DNA from: Pseudoruegeria sp. SK021
GTDB lineage: Bacteria; Pseudomonadota; Alphaproteobacteria; Rhodobacterales; Rhodobacteraceae
Reading direction: 5' to 3'
Length of the DNA stretch: 64,000 nucleotides
Assembly: GCF_002119405.1 (NCBI RefSeq)
Contig: NZ_MTBG01000001.1
Location: 434,001-498,000, forward strand
The position numbers and the translations under genes are program-made. Under the pieces are notes generated by a model. It ran no database searches. It was not told the origin of the DNA and was given only the letters and a program-made list of their open reading frames with translations. Positions 16,547-23,984 of the stretch are shown here, piece after piece (position 1 is the first letter of the stretch; every line of letters starts with the position of its first letter).

Positions 16547-16681
16547 AAAACGGGGTCCTTTCAGGTGAAACCGCAACCCATCAGCGTCTAGGTCACGGCG
16601 CCCGCCGACAGAAGCATCCCCGCGAACACGTCTGATCGTATTGCCGTGACCGGCGCGTGACCCCGTTGCGCCCGCCTCCGC

Positions 16682-17878
16682 TCAGGCCCGTCGCCGCGCC
16701 CGCATCAACAGCAGATGCACCGCGATCCCGGCGCCAAAACAGGCCGCGGCAAAGCCGATCAGCCCGCCATAACCGAACGCCTCAATCGCCAAAAGCACCA
16801 CCGGCGTGCCCAGCGTATTGCCCAGATTGCCGGTCTGCGCCATGGCGCCATTGCCCAGCGCCCGCGCCTCGGCCGACGGGTTCAACTGCGGCACGGCGGC
16901 AAAGCTTGCCCCCTGCACCAGCCCCAGCGCCCCCATCAACGCCACGCAGGGCCATAGCACCCCCGGCCAGATCGCCATCGCGATCACCGCCGCCAAGGCC
17001 AGACCAAAGCCCAAGACCACGACATGGATCGGCGGCACCATCCGCATCAGGGCAACCCCCACCGTCATTGAGATCGCGATGCTGGCCAGCGGCAGGGTGC
17101 CCGCGGCCAAGGATTGGATTTCGGCGGCAAAAAAGCCCGGCAACACGGTCAGCAGTGACACAAAAGCCAGCGTGTAAAACAACCAGCCGATAGCCGGGGC
17201 CGCCACAAAGGGCGACCGGTACACCTGCACATGCCGCGCCAGCACCGTGGCCAGCCGCAAGGGCTGCCGATCGGCGGTGCGGCTGCGGCGCGGCAACCGC
17301 CCCGACAGCAGGGCCGCAATCACCAGCATATACAGGCCATGCGCCGCAAACACCGCCCCCGGACCATAAGCCCGCGCCAGCGGCACCCCCAACACGGCCA
17401 CCGCCGCAAAGGACACCGCAAAAAATGTGCTCCATAGGGTCATCGCTGCCGGACGATGGCGCAGGGCCGTGACCTCCGCGATCAAGGTCGGGGCGGCCAC
17501 GATGATGGCCAGATGCGACAGCCCTTCCACCACCCGGCTGACCAGCATCACCGGCAGCGGCAGCATCAGCGACTGAAGCAGCGACATCGCCGCCCCCAGC
17601 ATCAGCCCGCCCAATAGCATCCGGCGATAACCGATCTGCACCGCGATCAGTCCCGCAACCAGCCCCAGACCGACCCCAAGCAGGCTCAGCGCCGAGACCA
17701 CAAAGCCCAAGCTTGCCCCGGACCCGGGATAGGCCGCCTGCACCATCGGAAAAATCACCGAGATTTTGGCGAACTGTCCCGACGCCCCCAGCCCAGCCAT
17801 CCACAAGACCACGACCAGCCCGAATGCGGTCGCCCCGTCAGATCGGGTGCCACCCGCCACGCCGCGCTCCACGGTCAT
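16682..17878 (-). CDS. Major facilitator superfamily permease
   Basis: A 398-residue transporter with about twelve hydrophobic helices in two halves and the MFS-typical loop between helices 2 and 3 (AVQIGYRRMLLGGLMLG). It probably exports or imports a small molecule by cation antiport or symport; the substrate is not evident. It lies 27 bases downstream of mscL in the same direction. Confidence 0.85.
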   Translation of the reverse strand: MTVERGVAGGTRSDGATAFGLVVVLWMAGLGASGQFAKISVIFPMVQAAYPGSGASLGFVVSALSLLGVGLGLVAGLIAVQIGYRRMLLGGLMLGAAMSLLQSLMLPLPVMLVSRVVEGLSHLAIIVAAPTLIAEVTALRHRPAAMTLWSTFFAVSFAAVAVLGVPLARAYGPGAVFAAHGLYMLVIAALLSGRLPRRSRTADRQPLRLATVLARHVQVYRSPFVAAPAIGWLFYTLAFVSLLTVLPGFFAAEIQSLAAGTLPLASIAISMTVGVALMRMVPPIHVVVLGFGLALAAVIAMAIWPGVLWPCVALMGALGLVQGASFAAVPQLNPSAEARALGNGAMAQTGNLGNTLGTPVVLLAIEAFGYGGLIGFAAACFGAGIAVHLLLMRARRRA

Positions 17879-17905
17879 TTCCTTTGTCTCAGACTGTTCC
17901 TGCCC

Positions 17906-18307
17906 TTACAGCGGCCGCGAGGTCAGGGCGTCGCGAATCTCGATCAGCAGGTCTTTCTCGGTCGGACCGGGAACTTCGACCGGCTTCGCCTCATCCTTGC
18001 CCATCGCCGCCTCTTTCAGCCGGTTCACGCCCTTAACCAGCAAGAACACCACCCACGCTACGATCAGAAAATTGATCACCGCCATGATGAAATTGCCATA
18101 AGCAAAGGTTGCCGCGCCTTCGCCCTCACCCAACCGAACGCCCAGTCCGGAAAAGTCGACGCCGCCGGTGAACAGCCCGATGATCGGGTTGATCATGTCC
18201 TCAACCAGCGATCCGACCACCGTCGTGAACGCCGCCCCGACGATAATCCCCACCGCCATATCCATGACATTGCCGCGTGCGATGAAGTTCTTAAATTCGT
18301 TCAGCAT
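17906..18307 (-). CDS. mscL: Large-conductance mechanosensitive channel
   Basis: A 133-residue MscL, the pentameric emergency valve opened by membrane tension during osmotic downshock. The N-terminal helix and TM1 ([20 protein letters not shown], then [21 protein letters not shown]) and TM2 ([23 protein letters not shown]) are typical, as is a charged C-terminal bundle helix. Confidence 0.96.
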   Translation of the reverse strand: MLNEFKNFIARGNVMDMAVGIIVGAAFTTVVGSLVEDMINPIIGLFTGGVDFSGLGVRLGEGEGAATFAYGNFIMAVINFLIVAWVVFLLVKGVNRLKEAAMGKDEAKPVEVPGPTEKDLLIEIRDALTSRPL

Positions 18308-18521
18308 GAATGCAGTCCTTTGTTCAGTTTAGGGCAAGCGCACAGCGCGCGGCGGAATTCGCAATTGCCGTCGTCCTTAGCACCTCGGGCCAATCTTTCC
18401 ATCCCGCCACGTTGCGGTCAATTTGCTTGGTGCCCGGCCCAGAAAAATTGTGCCCGGCGCGGCGATTGCAGCCGCGCGGCCCTCACAGCGCCCGTTGGGT
18501 TTATCCCTGAAAACGGCGGAT

Positions 18522-18565
18522 GTAAGCCCGACGAAAATCCGACGTAAGTCCGACAAAAGTCCGAC
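18522..18565 (+). repeat. Array of four 11-bp GTCCGAC units (array 2)
   Basis: Four contiguous units: GTAAGCCCGAC, GAAAATCCGAC, GTAAGTCCGAC and AAAAGTCCGAC. Every unit ends in CCGAC and the period is exactly 11 bases. The array lies in the 375-base gap between divergent mscL and the UPF0303 gene, ending 117 bases before the latter's ATG and starting 214 bases from the mscL start. The remainder of the gap holds TTGACC (18574) and a TTAACCAT octamer (18593), but no gene that I can support. Confidence 0.85.
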
Positions 18566-18682
18566 ACTGGTTTTTGACCTAAAATCAGGTTGTTAACCAT
18601 CGATTCGCCCAGCCAGCGTACGCCCCGTTCTTTGGCCGCGGAATGGTCTTGACTTGGCGTCTGAATCCGCCACGGTGCCCGC

Positions 18683-19171
18683 ATGACACAGACCCCTTCT
18701 GGCGACTTGCTCGCCCGCCTCATCGCGCAAGAAACGCAGCTGCGCTTTCCCGACTTCACCGAGGCCGACGCTTGGCAAATCGGCGTCGCCCTGACCTCTG
18801 CGGCGCAGGCCGCCTCGGCGCCGGTGGTGATCAACATTCGCACCCCCGACCGGGTGCTGTTTCACGCCGCCCTGCCCGGAGCCAGCCCCGACAATGACCA
18901 TTGGGCGCGACGCAAGTCCAACACCGTGTTAAGGCTGCACAAATCGTCGATGCAAGTGGGCGAATCCCTGCGCCGGAAAGGCGGCAGCCTTGGACCCGAG
19001 CGCGGCATCGATCCGATGGATTTTGCCGATCACGGCGGCAGTTTTCCCATCCGGCTGACCGGCGGGTTGATGGTGGGGGCAATCACGGTCTCCGGCCTGA
19101 CCTCGGCCGAGGATCACGATCTGATCGTGACCACTTTGACCCAGCATCTTGGACTGGCCCCCACCGCCTAA
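18683..19171 (+). CDS. UPF0303 family protein
   Basis: A 162-residue protein of the UPF0303/YBR137W-like family, related in fold to heme-degrading or heme-binding DUF336 proteins. Typical segments are VVINIRTPDRVLFHAALPGA, NDHWARRKSNTVLR and DFADHGGSFPIRL. The biochemical role is not established. Its 3' end overlaps the convergent LysR gene by four bases. An 11-bp repeat array lies upstream. Confidence 0.82.
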   Translation: MTQTPSGDLLARLIAQETQLRFPDFTEADAWQIGVALTSAAQAASAPVVINIRTPDRVLFHAALPGASPDNDHWARRKSNTVLRLHKSSMQVGESLRRKGGSLGPERGIDPMDFADHGGSFPIRLTGGLMVGAITVSGLTSAEDHDLIVTTLTQHLGLAPTA

Positions 19172-20079
19172 TCCAATCGGCGCACCCCCGGGGTTGCGTC
19201 CATCACAGCGATCAGGACCTCGGCAAACGCCGCCGCAGATCGGGACGGGGCCTGTTCGGCATGGCCCAACAGATGCAGATCGAACGGGATCGCCGGCTCG
19301 AACGGCACCACAACCAACTGCTCTTTCGGAAAGGCGCGCGGCGTGAACGGATCCACGATCGCGGCCCCAATCCCCTGTGAAACAAGGGCGCAAGCCGAAT
19401 AAGACGGCTGACTTTCTACCGCAATGGTTTGGGCTGCGCCTGCGGTGGCGAAACGTTCTGCGACATAGCCTGCGGTCACGGTCTGATGCGACAGCGCGAC
19501 CATCGGCACCCCCACCAGGTCAGTCGGACCAAGGGCGTCGCGTCCCGCCAAAGCATGTGCCGTTGGTAGGGCAACAACGCAATCGGTCCGCCACGAGGCC
19601 AGCCGCCGCACATCATGCCGCCCGGGCATGGACTGGGCCAGTCCGATATCCGCCTGCCCCGCCGCCACCATATCCAACACCCGCGGCGAGTTATGCACGT
19701 TGTGGGTGACCCGCATCCGATTGAACGTGGTCAGGAATTGCGACAACGCTTGGGGAAGGATCTGGAAACTGACCATCGGCAGGGTCGCAATACTCAACGC
19801 CCCATGATGCATGTCCCGCATTTCTTCGGCAAATTGCGACAGGCGCGCCATGCCATAATACATCCGCTCCACCTCGGACGCGAAGGCGCGCGCTTCCGGG
19901 GTCGGAAACACCTTACCTGCCCGCCGCTCGAAAAGATCGAAACCCAGATCGGCCTCAAGATCCCTGATCAACCGGCTGATAGCCGGTTGAGAGACTGACA
20001 ACGACCGGGCAGCGGCAGTGACCGACCCAAGCCGAATCACCTGTCGGAACGCGTTAATCTGTCGTTCATTCACGGCCAC
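19168..20079 (-). CDS. LysR-family transcriptional regulator
   Basis: A 303-residue LysR regulator. The winged helix-turn-helix is at about residues 1-65 (VTAAARSLSVSQPAISRLIRDLE), followed by the periplasmic-binding-protein-like effector domain. It is divergent from the TRAP operon with a dyad in between, so it probably controls that operon in response to the transported substrate or a derivative. Confidence 0.92.
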   Translation of the reverse strand: MAVNERQINAFRQVIRLGSVTAAARSLSVSQPAISRLIRDLEADLGFDLFERRAGKVFPTPEARAFASEVERMYYGMARLSQFAEEMRDMHHGALSIATLPMVSFQILPQALSQFLTTFNRMRVTHNVHNSPRVLDMVAAGQADIGLAQSMPGRHDVRRLASWRTDCVVALPTAHALAGRDALGPTDLVGVPMVALSHQTVTAGYVAERFATAGAAQTIAVESQPSYSACALVSQGIGAAIVDPFTPRAFPKEQLVVVPFEPAIPFDLHLLGHAEQAPSRSAAAFAEVLIAVMDATPGVRRLD

Positions 20080-20101
20080 AATCCCTTGAGAAACCTGATG
20101 T

Positions 20102-20114
20102 CATAAATCTTATG
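20102..20114. promoter_or_regulatory. Candidate LysR operator
   Basis: A perfect dyad CATAA-ATC-TTATG lies in the 123-base gap between the divergent LysR gene and dctP, 22 bases from the LysR start. It contains the A/T-flanked pattern usual for LysR sites. The assignment is from symmetry and position only. Confidence 0.45.
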
Positions 20115-20202
20115 CATGAAGTCGGTATCTTTTTGTATTTGATTTTATCCCCGAGCAAAGGCCTAATCGAAAGATGGGCCAGTTGATCACGGAGATAAAC
20201 GG

Positions 20203-21198
20203 ATGATTTTGACACGTCGCGCAACACTAGCACTTTCGCTTGCAACAACTTTATTTGGCACATCAGCGGCTCTGGCGGCTGATTACAACTTGCGCATTCA
20301 TACGCTTGTCAAATCCCCGCATCCCTATAACGACATGGCCGAATTCATGAAAACCGAACTTGAAGCCCGAAGCGGCGACAAGATCGCGGTCAAGATTTTC
20401 GACTCTGGTCAGTTGGGTCAGGATCCCGCCGTGATCGGCGAAGTTGGTCTCGGCACCATCGACATGATGATCTCCACCGTCAGCAACGCCGCCGGAGAAG
20501 TGCCAGAGCTGGCCATCTTTACCATGCCTTATCTTTTTTCCGGTATGGATGAAGCCTTGGCCACCGTCGAACCCGGCACTCCGGTTCAAGCTTACTTCGA
20601 ACAGATCTTTGCGGATCGTGGCACCGGACTGAAACTGTTGGCGCTTGGCGTCTCGGGCACTCGAAACTTGTCCACCACCGACAAAGCCGTGACCGAACCT
20701 TCGGACCTCGAAGGGATGCGGATGCGCACCACCCAATCGCCAATGGATGCCGAAACTTGGGCCGCGTTGGGCATGCTTCCGGTCTCGGTCGCGTGGGGCG
20801 AATTGTATGCCGCCATGCAAACCGGGGTCGCCGACGCCATGGAAAGCTCGTTGCCCGGCTATACCGGCTCGAAACTGTACGAAGTTGCGCCGATGCTCTC
20901 ATTGACCGAGCACATTGTGCAGATCAACCACATCTCGATCTCACAACGCACCTGGAACAAGCTGCCCGATGACTTCCAAGCCATCGTCATGCAAACCGCG
21001 ATCGACGCCAATACTTACGGCGCAGAAAAGTCCAAAGAATACGACATGGACTTGGTCGAAACGTTGAAAACCGATCACGGCGTCACGGTGTCGATTCCAA
21101 ACAAAGACGCCTTTATTGCGAAACTTGAACCGATCCAGACCGACTTGGCGACGCGTCTTGACCTGATTAACGAGTACAATTTGCTGAAAGGCAAATAA
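20203..21198 (+). CDS. dctP: TRAP transporter substrate-binding protein
   Basis: A 331-residue periplasmic solute-binding protein of the DctP family. A signal peptide ends at about residue 25 (SAALAADYN). The conserved Arg that contacts substrate carboxylates is likely in GMRMRTTQSP near residues 170-175. Together with dctQ and dctM it forms a sodium-dependent importer, probably for an organic acid. First gene of the operon divergent from LysR. Confidence 0.92.
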   Translation: MILTRRATLALSLATTLFGTSAALAADYNLRIHTLVKSPHPYNDMAEFMKTELEARSGDKIAVKIFDSGQLGQDPAVIGEVGLGTIDMMISTVSNAAGEVPELAIFTMPYLFSGMDEALATVEPGTPVQAYFEQIFADRGTGLKLLALGVSGTRNLSTTDKAVTEPSDLEGMRMRTTQSPMDAETWAALGMLPVSVAWGELYAAMQTGVADAMESSLPGYTGSKLYEVAPMLSLTEHIVQINHISISQRTWNKLPDDFQAIVMQTAIDANTYGAEKSKEYDMDLVETLKTDHGVTVSIPNKDAFIAKLEPIQTDLATRLDLINEYNLLKGK

Positions 21199-21204
21199 TG
21201 TCCC

Positions 21205-21246
21205 GTTCTCCGGCCCACCCCAAGCCTCCCACCCGGGTCGGAGAAC
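21205..21246 (+). promoter_or_regulatory. Intercistronic hairpin between dctP and dctQ
   Basis: GTTCTCCG (21205-21212) and CGGAGAAC (21239-21246) are perfect complements across a C-rich loop. The structure lies just after the dctP stop codon. Such hairpins commonly raise the level of binding-protein mRNA over the membrane-subunit mRNA; that function is inferred. Confidence 0.5.
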
Positions 21247-21269
21247 ACCCCTGAACCAAGGCGAAACCG

Positions 21270-21740
21270 ATGTTGGAACTGGTGTCCCGCCGGGTCATGA
21301 GGGCGTCCGAAGTCCTGACCGGCGTTATGTTCTTCGGAATGATCGTATCCGTTGCAATGCAAGTCATTGCGCGCAACGTCCTGTCCCTGCCCATGCTCTG
21401 GACCAGCGATGTGGCGCAACTTTTGTTTTCGTGGCTGATCTTCATCGGGGCCGCAATCGGGCTTCGCAAAGGCGCCCATTATTTCGTCGACATCCTGCCC
21501 AAGGGCAATGGGTGGTTTGACGCTGGGGTGGTGTGGTTCGGCATTGCTATGGGGGCAATCGTGTCCAGCATTTTGGTCGTGAACGGTTGGGATTTAGCGA
21601 TGCTGCGCGCACCCGGACAGGTCCAGTCCCTTGGAATTTCGCGATTTTGGCTATACGTCCCGATCCCGATCAGTGGCGCGATGATGATGTTGTTCCTGAT
21701 TGAGATCGCCGCAAATCAGATAAAAGGAAGCCTGCGTTGA
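21270..21740 (+). CDS. dctQ: TRAP transporter small permease
   Basis: A 156-residue four-helix membrane subunit of a TRAP transporter. It contains the family-typical MQVIARNVLSLPMLWTSDVA and LFSWLIFIGAAIGLRKGAHY segments. Its stop overlaps the TTG start of dctM. Confidence 0.9.
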   Translation: MLELVSRRVMRASEVLTGVMFFGMIVSVAMQVIARNVLSLPMLWTSDVAQLLFSWLIFIGAAIGLRKGAHYFVDILPKGNGWFDAGVVWFGIAMGAIVSSILVVNGWDLAMLRAPGQVQSLGISRFWLYVPIPISGAMMMLFLIEIAANQIKGSLR

Positions 21741-23026
21741 ACCCCCTCGTCCTTCTTTTGGGATCGTTCTTCGTCCTGATTGCCCTGCGTGTAAATATCG
21801 GCTTTTCGTTGATCCTGTCGTCGGTTCTGGTCATGTTGGTCGAAGACCTGCCGATGACCTCGGTCGTCAACCAGATGTATGCGGGGATCGACAGCTTCAC
21901 CCTGTTGGCCGTGCCGTTTTTCATGCTGTTGGGGCGCATCCTGAACGCGGGGTCCATTACGACACGCCTGCTGTCGGTGGCCGATGCGACCGTCGGTCAT
22001 GTGCGCGGCGGATTGGGCCATGTGAACGTCTTCGTATCGATGATCTTCGCCAGCCTGTCGGGCTCGGCAGCGGCTGATACCGCCAGTGTCGGGTCCATTC
22101 TGATCCCGGCCATGAAAAAAGCCGGTTATGATCCGGCGTTCTCAGTGGCGCTGACCGCGGCGTCCAGCACCTTGGGCGTGATCATTCCGCCCTCGATTAT
22201 TCTGATTGTCTATGGCGCATTCGGCAATGTCAGCATCGGCGCGCTGTTTCTGGGCGGGGTCGTGCCCGGCCTGTTGGTTGGCCTGTTCATGATGGGCTAC
22301 ACCTATGTGCAGGCCCTGCGTTATGACTATCCGGCCAATCCGTTCCCCGGCTTCTGCGGCATGGGCAAGGCGCTGGTTCGCGGCGCAGCGCCCCTGATGA
22401 TCCCCGTCCTAGTGTTGGGCGGGATCGTGGGCGGCGCGTTCACCCCCACCGAGGGCGGCATCATCGCGGTACTTTGGGCGCTATTCCTAACGCTCGTGGT
22501 CTATCGGGACATCCCCCTACGGATGGTGCCGCGCCTGCTGTCTGATGCCGTGGTCGATTTCGCCATCCCAATGTTCACCGTCGCGTCCGCAGGCATCTTC
22601 GGCTGGATGATCGCCTATCTTGGCGCGTCCGAGATCGTGGTCAGCTTCATCTTGCGGATCACCGACAACCCCTTTGGCATCATCCTGCTGCTGATTGGCT
22701 TCCTGCTGCTGGTCGGCATGGTGCTGAACCCAATTTCGGCCACCCTGATCTTCCTGCCGATCATTCAGGGCTTGGGCGACACCGCTGGGATCAACCCGGT
22801 TCATATGGGCGTGCTCAGCACGGTCATCCTGTCAGTGGGGCTGATCACCCCACCCTATGGTATCTGCCTGCTGATCGCGGCCCGGATCGGAGATGTTCCG
22901 TTGGGCCGGGCAATGTGGGCGGCAGCGCCGATCTGCCTGCTGACAATTTCGGTTGCGGTGCTGTCTATCTGGTTCCCGGGGATCGTCCTCGGATTGCCAA
23001 AGCTTCTTGTTCCACAATTATTCTGA
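21737..23026 (+). CDS. dctM: TRAP transporter large permease
   Basis: A 429-residue, about twelve-helix DctM subunit that forms the sodium-coupled translocation path. Family motifs include FASLSGSAAADTASVGSILIP and ASSTLGVIIPPSIILI. Translation appears to start at a TTG that overlaps the dctQ stop (four bases shared, TTGA), with AAAGGAAG upstream, implying coupled synthesis of the two membrane subunits. Confidence 0.93.
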   Translation: MNPLVLLLGSFFVLIALRVNIGFSLILSSVLVMLVEDLPMTSVVNQMYAGIDSFTLLAVPFFMLLGRILNAGSITTRLLSVADATVGHVRGGLGHVNVFVSMIFASLSGSAAADTASVGSILIPAMKKAGYDPAFSVALTAASSTLGVIIPPSIILIVYGAFGNVSIGALFLGGVVPGLLVGLFMMGYTYVQALRYDYPANPFPGFCGMGKALVRGAAPLMIPVLVLGGIVGGAFTPTEGGIIAVLWALFLTLVVYRDIPLRMVPRLLSDAVVDFAIPMFTVASAGIFGWMIAYLGASEIVVSFILRITDNPFGIILLLIGFLLLVGMVLNPISATLIFLPIIQGLGDTAGINPVHMGVLSTVILSVGLITPPYGICLLIAARIGDVPLGRAMWAAAPICLLTISVAVLSIWFPGIVLGLPKLLVPQLF

Positions 23027-23038
23027 GGGAGAATTCCA

Positions 23039-23980
23039 ATGACTCATCTGAAACCGAAAGGGTCCTTCGTCGCCCTCGTCACGCCCATGAATGCCGATGG
23101 CAGCATTGATTTCGAAGGCTTTCGCACCCTGCTGAACTGGCATGCTGAAAACGGCACCGAAGCGGTTCTGATCATGGGGTCGACCGGCGAAGTGTCCATG
23201 CTGTCCCCAGACGAGCGGCGCGCCATCATCTCGGCCACCACCAAAATGAAGCCCGGCAACATGCAGATGTATTACGGCTGCACCGGCAATAACACCGAGA
23301 CCACCATCGATTACGTGCGCTATGCCAAGGCTGAAGGCGCCGACGGCGCGATCATTGCCGCCCCGGCCTATATCTGCGCCGACAATACCGCGACCACCGA
23401 TTTCGCGTTTGAAGTGCTGGACAGCGCCGATCTGGCCATGGGGTTTTACAACAACCCACCCCGGGTCAAAACCGACCTACATTGGGACGACCTGCTGCGT
23501 CTGGCCAAGCATGACAACATGGTCGTGCTGAAGGAAAGCACCACCCGGGTCGGTCAGGTCGCCCAAGTTTGCGCGGCCAAGCCTGATATGTCGATCATGT
23601 GCTGCTGCTCGCCCAACCTTGGGCTGGTCGTTCCCACCATGGCGCTTGGCGGCCACGGCACGGCCAACATGACCGGAAACATCATTCCACGTGAAATGGC
23701 CGTGATCTCAAAGCCTTGGGAAACCGGTGAGGACGCATTTGCCTGCCGGGCGGCTTGGCTCGACAATCTCGACATGCTGCATTTCGCCTATGCCGCCGTA
23801 AACCCGGTGTCGATCAAGACCCTGATGCGGGCCGTGGGCCTGCCATCTGGTCCGCTGCGCAAACCGTTGCAGCCAGCGCGGCCTGACGTTCTTGCCAAAG
23901 GGCTGGACGCGTTCCTCAAGCTGGGCCTTGAAGATCGCTACAACCTGCGCGTGAACCTGTCGGCTATCGCCGCAGAATAA
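23039..23980 (+). CDS. DapA-superfamily lyase/synthase
   Basis: A 313-residue member of the dihydrodipicolinate synthase/N-acetylneuraminate lyase superfamily. The (beta/alpha)8 barrel shows the Schiff-base Lys165 in VVLKEST, the partner Tyr137 in GFYNNPP and the pyruvate-binding GSTGE at 48-51. It should cleave or form a C-C bond next to a keto acid, or dehydrate or deaminate such a compound; a catabolic role in the TRAP operon is more likely than lysine synthesis. It starts 12 bases after dctM and has a good ribosome site (GAGGGAG). Confidence 0.85.
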   Translation: MTHLKPKGSFVALVTPMNADGSIDFEGFRTLLNWHAENGTEAVLIMGSTGEVSMLSPDERRAIISATTKMKPGNMQMYYGCTGNNTETTIDYVRYAKAEGADGAIIAAPAYICADNTATTDFAFEVLDSADLAMGFYNNPPRVKTDLHWDDLLRLAKHDNMVVLKESTTRVGQVAQVCAAKPDMSIMCCCSPNLGLVVPTMALGGHGTANMTGNIIPREMAVISKPWETGEDAFACRAAWLDNLDMLHFAYAAVNPVSIKTLMRAVGLPSGPLRKPLQPARPDVLAKGLDAFLKLGLEDRYNLRVNLSAIAAE

Positions 23981-23984
23981 GCAG

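Noticed and set aside
18522-18565. CRISPR-like array
   Set aside because: Units are 11 bases and contiguous without spacers, only 4-5 copies, and no cas genes are in the window.
18593-18600. TTAACCAT octamer as a CtrA site for the UPF0303 gene
   Set aside because: It matches a CtrA half-site, but a single octamer is common by chance and neither neighbour is a typical CtrA target.
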